A DNA stretch of 36,084 nt from Lichenibacterium ramalinae (GTDB lineage: Bacteria > Pseudomonadota > Alphaproteobacteria > Rhizobiales > Beijerinckiaceae), in the NCBI RefSeq assembly GCF_004137085.1, contig NZ_QYBC01000032.1, forward strand, positions 1 to 36,084, read 5' to 3'. The notes below the pieces were generated by a model. That model was not told the DNA's origin. It made no database searches and saw nothing but the letters and a program-made list of their open reading frames with translations. Shown one piece after another: positions 16,193 to 23,474 of the stretch. Each line of letters begins with the position of its first letter. Position 1 is the stretch's first letter. A program made the translations under genes and the position numbers.

Positions 16193-16870
16193 ATGCCCGT
16201 CCCTGCCGCCGATACCGCCATGCTGATCGATCTGCTTTCCCCGGAGCGCTTGGGCGCTCTTCTCACCCTGACCGGCTCGGCCGAGGCGGCGATCGAGCTG
16301 CACCAAGAGACGTTGCAGGTCGGGGCGGCGCTGATGGTGGTGACGGCGACGGTCGAAATCGCGCTGAGGAACGCGGTGTGCGAGACGCTGGCCCAGCATT
16401 TTGCGGTGCCGAACTGGCTCCAGCAGCCGCCCGTGACCTTCCGCTGGCGTCCCCCCGAGGCTGGCAAGATTACGAAGGCGGTCGATGACGCCAAGCGCGA
16501 CACCTATGCGAAACTCGACCAGGCCGGGAAGGGAGCGCTCGACGCGCTCGCCTATCCGAAGGGTCGGCCGCCCAACACCCCGCACCTGAAACGGGCCAAG
16601 GATCGGCGCCGAAACCTCCAGGTGAGCCACGGCAAGGTCGTCGCCGAGCTGACGCTGTATTTTTGGAAGCGGCTCTACGGCCCCGAGTACGAGCAAACGC
16701 TCTGGCGCACCGCGCTCAAGCGGACCTTTCCTGACAAGGCGCTGAAGCGCGCCGAGGTCGCGGTCCAGCTCGAACACATTTATCAATCTCGCAACCGCTT
16801 GGCCCATCATGAGCCGGTCCTGCACAAGCGGTTCGCCGACACGGTGGCGGCGGTTGAGTTCGTGGCGTAG
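16193..16870 (+). CDS. Abi-like protein with HEPN motif (candidate abortive-infection RNase)
   Basis: A 225-aa helical protein. The N-terminal region (LIDLLSPERLGALLTLTGSA, then ALMVVTATVEIALRNAV) and the C-terminal QSRNRLAHHEPV, at about residues 198-209, match the Abi_2/HEPN-type layout. The R-N-x3-H motif (R200, H205) is the RNase active-site signature of HEPN toxins. Abi proteins kill or halt phage-infected cells, often by cutting RNA. No antitoxin-like partner is encoded beside it. The ATG at 16193 follows a duplicated GAGGAGGAGT ribosome-binding region. Function is inferred from the motif and family resemblance. Confidence 0.78.
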   Translation: MPVPAADTAMLIDLLSPERLGALLTLTGSAEAAIELHQETLQVGAALMVVTATVEIALRNAVCETLAQHFAVPNWLQQPPVTFRWRPPEAGKITKAVDDAKRDTYAKLDQAGKGALDALAYPKGRPPNTPHLKRAKDRRRNLQVSHGKVVAELTLYFWKRLYGPEYEQTLWRTALKRTFPDKALKRAEVAVQLEHIYQSRNRLAHHEPVLHKRFADTVAAVEFVA

Positions 16871-16879
16871 CGCCTCGGC

Positions 16880-16999
16880 ATGAGGAAGCCGGACGTGGGT
16901 TCGCCTTTGGCGGGGCTCCTCGCCGGTGATCTGGCCCAGGCGAAAGCGCGGGCGGCGGCACTGCACGCGAAGCTTGACGCCTTCCGTCCGCCGCCTTGA
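16880..16999 (+). CDS. Possible 39-aa peptide or gene remnant
   Basis: Starts at an ATG 9 bases after the Abi stop: MRKPDVGSPLAGLLAGDLAQ, then AKARAAALHAKLDAFRPPP. The periodic Ala/Lys/Leu pattern is a plausible helix, and the ending looks like the start of a larger domain, so this may be the N terminus of a deleted gene. There is no clear ribosome-binding sequence and I do not recognise a family. Low confidence that it is a working gene. Confidence 0.3.
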   Translation: MRKPDVGSPLAGLLAGDLAQAKARAAALHAKLDAFRPPP

Positions 17000-17070
17000 G
17001 GCAGGCCCCTGTCTCTCTGGCCTCTCTCCGCTCCTCGCCCCTTAGAGTCGTTCGCGTAACGTGTGCATAT

Positions 17071-17209
17071 GGAACCACCCCTCAGGATGTGGCGTCTGGC
17101 GCCGCGCGGGCGGCCCGCTCTCATCACAAAGGGCTGTAGGGCCGCCCGAAGGCGTCAACCGGACCAGGGGTGGCCTGTCCGCCCCGCAAGGCCGGTACCG
17201 ACGCGTGGT
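17071..17209 (+). ncRNA. Repeat copy A: probable structured RNA element
   Basis: About 139 bases closely similar to copy B at 17968-18205. Three helices can be drawn. P1 is GGCGTC (17091-17096) with GGCGTC (17151-17156). P2 is CGGCCC (17111-17116) with GGGCTG (17131-17136). P3 is GGGGTGG (17167-17173) with CCGCCCC (17179-17185). Each uses one or two G-U pairs that become Watson-Crick pairs in copy B. That supports a folded RNA rather than protein coding. I do not recognise a known RNA class; strand is inferred from G-U pairing. Confidence 0.55.
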
Positions 17210-17302
17210 CTTTGTTTCGAGAGTCGAGGGTATTGTGTCTTCGGTTCGAGCTATCCTGCTGCAACAATGACCGAAACTGAAGTGCCAATGACTTCAAAAC
17301 GG

Positions 17303-17342
17303 AAAAGGGGACTCGATGCGTGGAAGCATCAAGTCCCCTTTT
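17303..17342. terminator. Strong long hairpin, terminator or RNA structure
   Basis: Outer arms AAAAGGGGACT (17303-17313) and AGTCCCCTTTT (17332-17342) are perfect. Inside, GATGC and GCATC continue the stem after a single mismatch, leaving a 6-base loop. With A on one side and T on the other it would terminate transcription in both directions. It lies about 95 bases after repeat copy A, so it may end that transcript. Confidence 0.7.
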
Positions 17343-17422
17343 CATCCCCGCGCACGAGGGCGGGACTTTTCCGGAGTTCTCCAGATCGCCGCGGGTGGGC
17401 GACGATTCAATCCCACATTGAT

Positions 17423-17440
17423 CCACATGGCGCCATGTGG
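17423..17440. repeat. 18-bp perfect palindrome in non-coding DNA
   Basis: CCACATGGCGCCATGTGG reads the same on both strands, and flanking TCCCACA and TGCGGGA extend the pairing imperfectly. Forty bases on, CTCTCGTCGG occurs twice (from about 17463 and 17500), separated by a small GATGGG/CCCC hairpin. No gene covers this stretch, so it looks like structured RNA or a protein-binding region. Confidence 0.5.
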
Positions 17441-17649
17441 TGCGGGACTGAGAACGACGGGACCTCTCGTCGGAGACGATGGGTCATCCCCAACTCTCGT
17501 CGGGGCATGAGTTCTATGGCGCATATTCCAATGAGGTGCAAGTCCGACACGCAATATGATTAATATTTGGTTAATCTAACTTGGGTTTGCGGCAAGCAGG
17601 ACTGTGATCGACCGTCGAGACACGCTGATCGATCAGAAAGGGGAGGCCG

Positions 17650-17821
17650 ATGACCAAAGCCATCGGCGACCTTTTCTCTGGGCGGCAAGGGCAGCGCAGA
17701 GATGACGCTCGCCGAGCTGTAGGCACCGGTGGCCGCGCTCGAGCACAACCACCTTTGTGACCACCTCAACCAGCTCGACGGCGATAGGCGCTATGCCTGG
17801 AGCGCTCGGCAGGGGTCGTGA
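17650..17821 (+). pseudogene. Degraded remnant of a small unknown gene
   Basis: After GGGGAGG, an ATG at 17650 starts MTKAIGDLFSG. With one shift of frame the reading becomes GGKGSAEMTLAEL, an in-frame TAG, then APVAALEHNHLCDHLNQLDG and DRRYAWSAR before a TGA at 17819. Codon use and the ordered sequence across the TAG suggest a once-real short protein broken by a frameshift and a nonsense change. The family is not recognised. Confidence 0.4.
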
Positions 17822-17967
17822 ATGCCGGTCGGCCTGCGACAAGCAGCACGACCTTGAGTGATCTTCTTCCTGGTCTTGCCCACCTGTTCTCAGCCGGTCC
17901 CTGAATGGACGGCGAGGGATCGCGCTCCTCAGCCGACCTCGATGCGTCCGCGGAACCCTTCCGTATT

Positions 17968-18205
17968 GAACCACCTCTCAGAGTTTGTAAATGTATCGAA
18001 CTTGTGCCTGAATGCCCCTTGAAATCGTTGATGAATTTTTTCAGATGTCGGGGCAAACGGGCATTCATTCACAAACTCTCAGGATATGGCGCCTGGCGCC
18101 GCACGGGCGGCCCGCTCTCATCACGAAGGGCCGTAGGACACCCGCGAGGCGCCAACCGGACCAGGGGTGGTTTGTCCACCCCGCAAGGCCGGTACTGACG
18201 CTTGG
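17968..18205 (+). ncRNA. Repeat copy B: probable structured RNA element, interrupted by an insertion
   Basis: The left 14 bases (17968-17981) match the left end of copy A; the rest (18078-18205) matches the remainder, with a 96-base insertion between. Pairing: P1 GGCGCC (18088-18093) with GGCGCC (18148-18153); P2 CGGCCC (18108-18113) with GGGCCG (18128-18133); P3 GGGGTGG (18164-18170) with CCACCCC (18176-18182), all Watson-Crick. The insertion lies upstream of P1 and leaves the helices intact, so the 3' part may still fold. It ends 33 bases from the relaxase gene, which is on the opposite strand. Confidence 0.55.
17982..18077. mobile_element. 96-bp MITE-like insertion with 5-bp target duplication
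   Basis: The element has 7-bp perfect terminal inverted repeats (AGTTTGT at 17982-17988, ACAAACT at 18071-18077) and is flanked by CTCAG on both sides (17977-17981 and 18078-18082). Copy A of the surrounding repeat has a single CTCAG at 17081-17085 and no insert, which shows the empty site. Inside, TGAATGCCC (18009-18017) pairs with GGGCATTCA (18059-18067), so most of it can fold as one hairpin. It is AT-richer than its surroundings and codes for nothing. Confidence 0.75.
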
Positions 18206-18237
18206 TGCTCGACGACGATCGCTGGGTTCGTGCTGGC

Positions 18238-21123
18238 TCACCGCGACAGGTCCGGTCCCGACCTGTCTCGCTCCATCCTCGGCTGGGGCCGGTCGACGGC
18301 CGCGGGCAGGGTGGGGGCACGTAGGTACGCCGCGATATCCTGGGCACGGCTCGCCAGCCCGCGCTCGACGCCCTGGGCCAGCCGGACCACCTGCACCAGC
18401 ATCAGGCTTGGCGCCGCCGCCAGCTCTCGCAGGACGGCCCCGAGTCGTCGGCCGGCCTCGAAGCCGCGGCGGACGTCGAGGCGCTGTTCCGGGCACGGCG
18501 AGGGCAGCGTGCCGGTGCGGACGAAGGCGGCGCGGTCTTCGACGTGGTCGACCACATTCCTCTTCTCGCCGTAGCGGCGGCTCTCGACGTACAGGCGCTC
18601 CTGCAGTTCAGCGTCACTCGGATGCAGGCGGGGGTCGGACTGACTCACCCGCACCGCGGCTTCCAGCCTGTCGCGTTCCACGATCACCGTGGCGTCCCGT
18701 CGATGGTGGGTGAGCCCGACATACACGTCCCGGGCGTCGGTGGCGCTGCCGACGTAGAGCACCGCTTCGGCGACCGTGCGGCCCTGGGCGGCGTAGACCG
18801 TGCCGGCGTAGGCGTGGGTAATCCGGGGCAGAGCGCCTGCCGCCCGACCACGACGCTCACGCCCCGGCGCGAAGCCCGAGAGGGCGTCCTCGACCCTGCG
18901 TCCGTCCTCGAGGTGGACGGCGAGCCGCAGCTCGCCCGCGTCGTCGGGGCCGATCGCCGTCACGGTGCCGCGGGTGCCGTTGCGGATACCGTGCTGGGAT
19001 AGCGTCTCGCCGAAGCGCAGGCGGTCGCCGATCGCGAGGGCGAGGTCTCTGGGCTTGTCGTCGCGGTCGCGCACCTGCACCATTCTGTCGGCGGCTCCGA
19101 GCTTGCCCTCCTGGCGTAGGACGACGCGTGCGCCGGCGTTGAGCGCCGTGGCGTCGCGGTTCTCGCGCGTGGCTATGATCACCCCGTCGTCGCCATGACG
19201 GACGCGGGCTTCGGTCCAGAGCGCGATCACCCGCTCCCGCGCCGCCGTCGGCCCCGACACCATGAGGAGGCGGCCGTGACGGCCGTAGGCGCGCAGTCCG
19301 TCCTCCACCTCGCCTCGCGCCATGAGCACGGAGGCGGCGCGCTGCCAGGACACGGTCTGGCGCCGCACCTCGCCGAGGGTGGCATGACGCCCCAGCACGT
19401 CCACGACGGCCCGGAGCGGACTCGCCCCCGCCACGGCGGCGAGCTGGCGCCGGTCCCCCAAGGCCACGACGCGGGCGCCGGCTTCGGCTGCCGCCGTCAG
19501 CACGGCCTCCATGTCGCGCGTGCCCACCATCCCGGCCTCATCGAGGATGATCAGGGTGTCGGCGTCGAGCGCCGGGCCCTGGCCTCGGGCGAGGTCGTGG
19601 CGCCAGCGGGCGATGGCCTGCGCCGGGATGGCGGTCGAGGCCCCGAGTTCGCCGGCCGCCACCCAGGATGGCGCGAGCCCTATCACCTTGATGCCGGACC
19701 GCGTCGCGGCGTCGACCAGCACGCTCGCAATCGTCGTCTTGCCGGTCCCGGCGCCGGCCTCGATCACCGCCACCCCGCCGGGGGCGGCGGCGTGTTCGAC
19801 GGCGGCCCGCTGTTCGATCGACAGCTCCGGGGCTGCGGCGAAGGCCGCCGCCAGGGCCGCTGCATCGATGCGCGAGGACACGTCAGGCCGGTCGGCGGCG
19901 CGGAGCAGGGCGGCCTCGACGCTCGCCAGGGCGGGGGTCGTCCAGCGCGGCGCCGTTTCAGGACCCGGCAGGCGCAGGAGCGTGCCGTCGCGCTCCAGTT
20001 CCGCCATCTCGGCACGGACCGCGGCGATCGGGATGCTCTGCAGGCTGGCCTCGACCAGCGCCCGCTCCAGCCATGCCGTGCGGTCGATCACGGTCTCGTG
20101 CCGAAACAGGTGCGATGCGGCGAGCTGCGCCGGGGTGGTGCCTTGGACCTCGGGCGGATCGAAGGGCACCTCCGGGATGCGCTCCTGTTCGGCGGCCCGG
20201 TCGCGCTCGGGATGGCGCGCGGCGTCCCAGGGATCGATCCCGAGCACCTCCATCTCGCCGCGCCACCGTGCTTCCAACTCGGGGCCGGTCGGCAGGTCGG
20301 CCTTGGCGCCACGCGTGGACAGGGTGGCGACCTCCTTCTGCGCCGAGGAGGAGCCGGCCCGGCCGCCGGCGAGGGCGGCTTCCAGTTCCTTGGAGCGCTT
20401 CGAGAAGGCGTCCAGGGCGGTTTGTGGTACCCCGCGGATCTCGAACTGGCCGCGGCCAGCTGGGCGGGCTTCGAAGCCGAAGGCGTCGGCCAAGCGCGCC
20501 GATAGGGCGGCCCTGTAGGCTACGCCGAGGAGATGGCATTTAGCGTGTAAGTTGTAAGTCTCTAATGTTCGCAACTTTCCGTCGTTGCTGACAGCGACGT
20601 TCATGATTGTACAATGGGTGTGGACGTTCGGATCGCCCGCCCGGGAGGTGTAGTGCGAGAAGCGCCCCACGATCAGGCCGGCGGCGGGCTGCTTGATGCG
20701 CCCGCCGGCACCGAGCCGCACTTCGACCAGGCCCTCCTCAACGAGAAAGCCGAGCGCCTCGTCCACGGCAGCGGCCTGGACGGTTTCGAGCTCTTTGCGA
20801 AGCTCGAGACCCGCCCCGGCCCACAGGATTGAAAAGCTCTTAGGACAGTTGAAGGTTATATCCCAACCGGCCCTGTGCGCCTCGCCTGCGCCGCGCACGA
20901 GGGCTTTGCCGGTCCGCGGATCGAGACCCGCGCACAACTCGCGGAAGGATCGCAGGTCGATGGGCGCGCCGTGGCGCACGACGGTTCCGGATGGCGACCA
21001 CCACACGCCGCCGCCGTCCCGGGCGTAGTAGTCGTCGCGGTTCTGGGTCTCGCGGTAGGGATCATTGGTGTAGTAGGCGCCCGCCGAGGCACCGAGGCCG
21101 AGGGCGTGAAGGGAGGCCGTCAT
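18238..21123 (-). CDS. MOBF-family conjugative relaxase-helicase (TrwC/TraI/TraA type)
   Basis: A 961-aa two-domain protein. The relaxase domain (about 1-300) has paired tyrosines near the start (AGAYYTND and DDYYARDGGG) and the three-His metal site in HYTSRAGDPNVHTHC at about 155-170. The helicase domain has Walker A EAGAGTGKTT at about 455-461 and Walker B LIILDEAGMVG at about 520-530, with later RecD-like motifs (THAYAGTVYAAQGRTV). It nicks one strand at oriT, stays bound to the 5' end and unwinds the plasmid for transfer. Its ATG overlaps the stop of the RHH gene (ATGA). An inverted repeat lies within its last codons (18243-18271). Length is slightly short of R388 TrwC (966). Confidence 0.95.
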   Translation of the reverse strand: MTASLHALGLGASAGAYYTNDPYRETQNRDDYYARDGGGVWWSPSGTVVRHGAPIDLRSFRELCAGLDPRTGKALVRGAGEAHRAGWDITFNCPKSFSILWAGAGLELRKELETVQAAAVDEALGFLVEEGLVEVRLGAGGRIKQPAAGLIVGRFSHYTSRAGDPNVHTHCTIMNVAVSNDGKLRTLETYNLHAKCHLLGVAYRAALSARLADAFGFEARPAGRGQFEIRGVPQTALDAFSKRSKELEAALAGGRAGSSSAQKEVATLSTRGAKADLPTGPELEARWRGEMEVLGIDPWDAARHPERDRAAEQERIPEVPFDPPEVQGTTPAQLAASHLFRHETVIDRTAWLERALVEASLQSIPIAAVRAEMAELERDGTLLRLPGPETAPRWTTPALASVEAALLRAADRPDVSSRIDAAALAAAFAAAPELSIEQRAAVEHAAAPGGVAVIEAGAGTGKTTIASVLVDAATRSGIKVIGLAPSWVAAGELGASTAIPAQAIARWRHDLARGQGPALDADTLIILDEAGMVGTRDMEAVLTAAAEAGARVVALGDRRQLAAVAGASPLRAVVDVLGRHATLGEVRRQTVSWQRAASVLMARGEVEDGLRAYGRHGRLLMVSGPTAARERVIALWTEARVRHGDDGVIIATRENRDATALNAGARVVLRQEGKLGAADRMVQVRDRDDKPRDLALAIGDRLRFGETLSQHGIRNGTRGTVTAIGPDDAGELRLAVHLEDGRRVEDALSGFAPGRERRGRAAGALPRITHAYAGTVYAAQGRTVAEAVLYVGSATDARDVYVGLTHHRRDATVIVERDRLEAAVRVSQSDPRLHPSDAELQERLYVESRRYGEKRNVVDHVEDRAAFVRTGTLPSPCPEQRLDVRRGFEAGRRLGAVLRELAAAPSLMLVQVVRLAQGVERGLASRAQDIAAYLRAPTLPAAVDRPQPRMERDRSGPDLSR

Positions 21124-21398
21124 GCCTTGCCGGGCTTGTAGCGGCAGATGGAGTCCACCGCGCCGGGTTCGGGCTCGGCCAGGGCCTCACCGACGGCGCC
21201 GGCGAGGTCGGCCAAGCCGGTTTTGATCTGGGCAAGGTCGTCGATGACGCGCCCGTAAGCCGTCACGCCTTCGAGGTGGTGGCGCAGGGCTCGCAGGGCG
21301 ATGTCGGCGGGAGCGAAGCCGGACGTCTCGGCCGCCTTGGCGAGGCGCTCGGCGAGGTCGGCATCGAGGGTCAGGGCGAGGCTGGACGGAGCTGTCAT
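21120..21398 (-). CDS. Ribbon-helix-helix accessory protein of the relaxosome (TrwA-like role)
   Basis: A 92-aa protein: SLALTLDADLAERLAKAAET, then GFAPADIALRALRHHLEG, the strand-helix-helix order of an RHH DNA-binding protein, followed by a helical tail (LAQIKTGLADLAGAVGEAL). In the MOBF plasmid R388 an RHH protein (TrwA) binds oriT, helps nicking and represses its own operon. The same layout exists here: the candidate oriT lies directly upstream and the relaxase directly downstream, with overlapping stop and start codons. Family resemblance is at fold level only, so the role is inferred from context. Confidence 0.8.
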   Translation of the reverse strand: MTAPSSLALTLDADLAERLAKAAETSGFAPADIALRALRHHLEGVTAYGRVIDDLAQIKTGLADLAGAVGEALAEPEPGAVDSICRYKPGKA

Positions 21399-21581
21399 GG
21401 GGGAGCCTCGGGGGGACGTTGGTCCGGGACAGAGGCCGGCTCTGGGGGTCGCCGGCGGGCGTTTCGGGCGCCCTGAACGGGCTCGGCACTTCAGTGCGTA
21501 AGGTGTGCCCCTCCCTCCCTTGTGGCCTTTCGGTGGCCTTCGGTGGTCCCGTTGTGGCCCCTGGTGGCCCCTGGCGGAGCG
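21399..21581 (+). other. Candidate oriT with MOBF-like nic site and helically phased repeats
   Basis: In the gap between two minus-strand genes, TGCGTAAGGTGT at 21495-21506 followed by GCCCC fits the MOBF nic pattern known from R388 (TGCGTATTGTCT) and F (TGCGTGGGGTGT), with the nick expected between 21506 and 21507. A small inverted repeat GCACT/AGTGC (21486-21497) overlaps its left side. Right of it, GTGG(C/T)C units start at 21522, 21533, 21543, 21554 and 21564, plus a GCGG at 21574: spacing 10-11 bases, one helical turn. These could bind the RHH protein on one face. The gap probably also holds the promoter of the RHH-relaxase operon. Confidence 0.65.
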
Positions 21582-22220
21582 CTACCATGCTGAGGGACGA
21601 CCGTCGGCGAGGGGGGTGGCCAGCCCTGCAGGCGCCGAATGCACATAGCCGGAGGGGAGACGGGCCTCGGCATAGCCGGCACCCGCCACCCAGCGGCGTA
21701 GGACGTCGACGCCACCGTCCCGGCGCACGAGGGCATAGGGCTTGCCCGCCTCCAGCCGGTCGAAGGCGACCTGGCCGTCCTTCAGGGTGAAGGAGACGGA
21801 CAAGTCCTGGCTCGCATCGCTGACCACCATGGCGAGGGGCGTGTTGGCGCGCGCCACGAGGATGCCGGTGAGAAGCACGGCAAACATGAACCCGGCCGAG
21901 GCCAGGGCACCGACCCTGTAGGGCAGCCGCGAGCGGATCAGTGCCCAACGGCTGGCCGTGCCGGCCGGAACGACGCGGGGCGTGTGTTCCTTGCCGGTCA
22001 GACTGCACAGGAGCCGCCGTCGATCGGCCGGCGTCAGCTCGAGACCTGCGTCGGACAGGGCCGCGAAGCGGGCGTCGGGGGCGCCGGCGAGCAGGCGGTC
22101 CGCCAGCTTGCGGCTGTCCTCGACGTGCCTTTCGCCCGCCGCCTGCGCGGCCTTCGCGGCGGCGGCTTCGGCTTCGGCCCGGCGTTGCCCCGACGTCGGT
22201 GTCCTGGGAGGCTGGGCCAT
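21582..22220 (-). CDS. One-pass membrane protein of the mobilization operon
   Basis: A 212-aa protein from ATG 22220 (MAQPPRTPTSGQRRAEAEAA). The first ~60 residues are Ala/Arg/Glu-rich helix; a globular part with LSDAGLELTPADRRRLLCSL follows; then a membrane span (VGALASAGFMFAVLLTGILV) near 120-140; the C-terminal ~75 residues would be periplasmic (SFTLKDGQVAFDRLEAGKPY ... GVDVLRRWVAGAGYAEARLP). It overlaps the ParA-like gene stop by ATGA. I do not recognise a named family. A role in docking the relaxosome or coupling protein at the membrane is possible but inferred only from context. Confidence 0.68.
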   Translation of the reverse strand: MAQPPRTPTSGQRRAEAEAAAAKAAQAAGERHVEDSRKLADRLLAGAPDARFAALSDAGLELTPADRRRLLCSLTGKEHTPRVVPAGTASRWALIRSRLPYRVGALASAGFMFAVLLTGILVARANTPLAMVVSDASQDLSVSFTLKDGQVAFDRLEAGKPYALVRRDGGVDVLRRWVAGAGYAEARLPSGYVHSAPAGLATPLADGRPSAW

Positions 22221-22981
22221 CAGGCGCCCCGCTCCAGCCATTCGGCCATCGGCGCGACGGCCTGCATGGCCTGCGCCCGGAAGGCGGTGAGGTCCTGGAT
22301 CATCCGACCCGCGGCCGCGAAGCCGTAGGTTTCGGACAGGCTGTCCTCCGCCTCGCCGAGGCGCTCGGCGATGAAGCGAAGCCCACCCTTCTGCAGCAGG
22401 CCGTTCGCCTTGGGGTCGAGCGTGAGGCGGGGGAGGCGGCTCAAGACGACATCCTTGCCGAGCGCCTTCAGGATCTTGGCGTCGACGGCACCCTCGACCT
22501 GATTCTCGACGGCGAAGAGCTGTTTGGCGAAGGGTCGCGCCAAGCTGAGCACGACGGGTGCGCTCGACGCCGCCCCCGGCTCGGCGGTGATCACGGTCAG
22601 CATGGCGAACTCGACCCCGATCCGACTGAAGCGGGCCGCCCGGGAGGCGATCTCGGGCAGGAACGAGCGCGATGCGTTGGCACCGATGTCGACGATCAGC
22701 AACTCTGGGGTGGTGGCACCCGCGGCGGGCTTGCGCGCCATCCTGTCGAGCACGGCGTCGTACTCGCTGCGGGCCGCGGCGCCCGAGGTGCGGTCGATCT
22801 CGCTCCGCTCCGCCCGGACGGGGAAGAAATCGACGCGGTCCTCGAGTTCGATGAGCCGCTTCTCGTCCTCGAGTTCGATGATCCATGCCGCCACGACCGA
22901 CTCGGCCGTGGCCCGCACCACCAGGCTCTTGCCGGAGCCCCCCTTGTCCTGGCCCGCCAGGAGCACGCGTCGCATCGTCAT
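22220..22981 (-). CDS. ParA/MinD-like P-loop ATPase of the mobilization operon
   Basis: A 253-aa protein with a deviant Walker A near the N terminus, LLAGQDKGGSGKSLVV, typical of the ParA/MinD/CobQ superfamily, and LLIVDIGANASRSFLPEI as the second motif at about 90-110. Such ATPases partition plasmids or position protein complexes; in conjugation operons ParA-like proteins (TraL/StbC-type) may place the relaxosome or help transfer. No parB gene or obvious centromere repeats adjoin it, so plain partition is less likely. It overlaps the genes before and after by ATGA, so all three are made together. Confidence 0.82.
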   Translation of the reverse strand: MTMRRVLLAGQDKGGSGKSLVVRATAESVVAAWIIELEDEKRLIELEDRVDFFPVRAERSEIDRTSGAAARSEYDAVLDRMARKPAAGATTPELLIVDIGANASRSFLPEIASRAARFSRIGVEFAMLTVITAEPGAASSAPVVLSLARPFAKQLFAVENQVEGAVDAKILKALGKDVVLSRLPRLTLDPKANGLLQKGGLRFIAERLGEAEDSLSETYGFAAAGRMIQDLTAFRAQAMQAVAPMAEWLERGA

Positions 22982-23466
22982 GGCTTTTTTCCTTTCAGCT
23001 GGTCGTAGAGGTCAGCGAGCCCATCGCGCCGGATCTGCTCGGCGGTGCGGTATTCCGACTTCGGAATTTCGGTCAGCGGTGCGTCAGGCCTGGGAGGTGA
23101 TCCTGGTGTCGAGGGCCGTGATGGCACCCCTGCGTCCGTCGGCGACTCTGGAAGGTCGCCTCGTGAAGCCCGTCGTGCCGTGGTGCGCCGCCGCTTGGCG
23201 TCCTGTCGCCGGATGGAGTCGATCAGCCCGGTGAGGCGTCGGCCCGTGATGGGGGCGCCATCGCGCCGCCTCGTGCCTTGCCCGGCGAGCGCGGCCGCGA
23301 TGTCGGTCCAGGTGGCGCCCTCGCCCCTGAGCCGCTCGATCTCCGCCAAGTGCGCGCGCACGATCGCCATGGCGCCGCTCGCCTTCCCGTGCGCGACGTC
23401 TTCCGTCTTGCGAGAGAGGCCCAGTGCGGCGACGTCGCGTCGGAGGCGTTCGAGGTTTAGCGACAT
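22978..23466 (-). CDS. Small mobilization-operon protein with HTH-like N-terminal half
   Basis: A 162-aa protein. Residues ~30-90 have a helix-turn-helix look (HLAEIERLRGEGATWTDIAA, then ALAGQGTRRRDGAPITGRRL, then TGLIDSIRRQDA), suggesting DNA binding. A Pro/Arg/Ser-rich linker follows (~95-135), and a short conserved-looking tail (IPKSEYRTAEQIRRDGLADL). Its stop overlaps the ParA-like start (ATGA), and it begins 8 bases after the coupling-protein gene ends. Probably an accessory transfer protein; the family is not identified. Confidence 0.68.
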   Translation of the reverse strand: MSLNLERLRRDVAALGLSRKTEDVAHGKASGAMAIVRAHLAEIERLRGEGATWTDIAAALAGQGTRRRDGAPITGRRLTGLIDSIRRQDAKRRRTTARRASRGDLPESPTDAGVPSRPSTPGSPPRPDAPLTEIPKSEYRTAEQIRRDGLADLYDQLKGKKP

Positions 23467-23474
23467 GGCGCATG

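Noticed and set aside
17124-17563. Open frames on both strands across the hairpin region
   Set aside because: They read through strong palindromes and show no codon bias or motifs; structured non-coding DNA explains the region better.
19195-20505. A 436-aa plus-strand frame opposite the relaxase gene
   Set aside because: It is the antisense shadow of a strongly supported relaxase; no domain is visible in it.
21521-21580. The phased GTGGCC repeats as a CRISPR array or replication iterons
   Set aside because: Units are only 10-11 bases with no spacers, and no Cas or Rep gene is near; an oriT protein-binding array fits better.
22220-22981. Plasmid partition (ParA of a parAB locus)
   Set aside because: No ParB gene or centromere-like repeats lie next to it, and it is embedded in a mobilization operon with overlapping genes on both sides.
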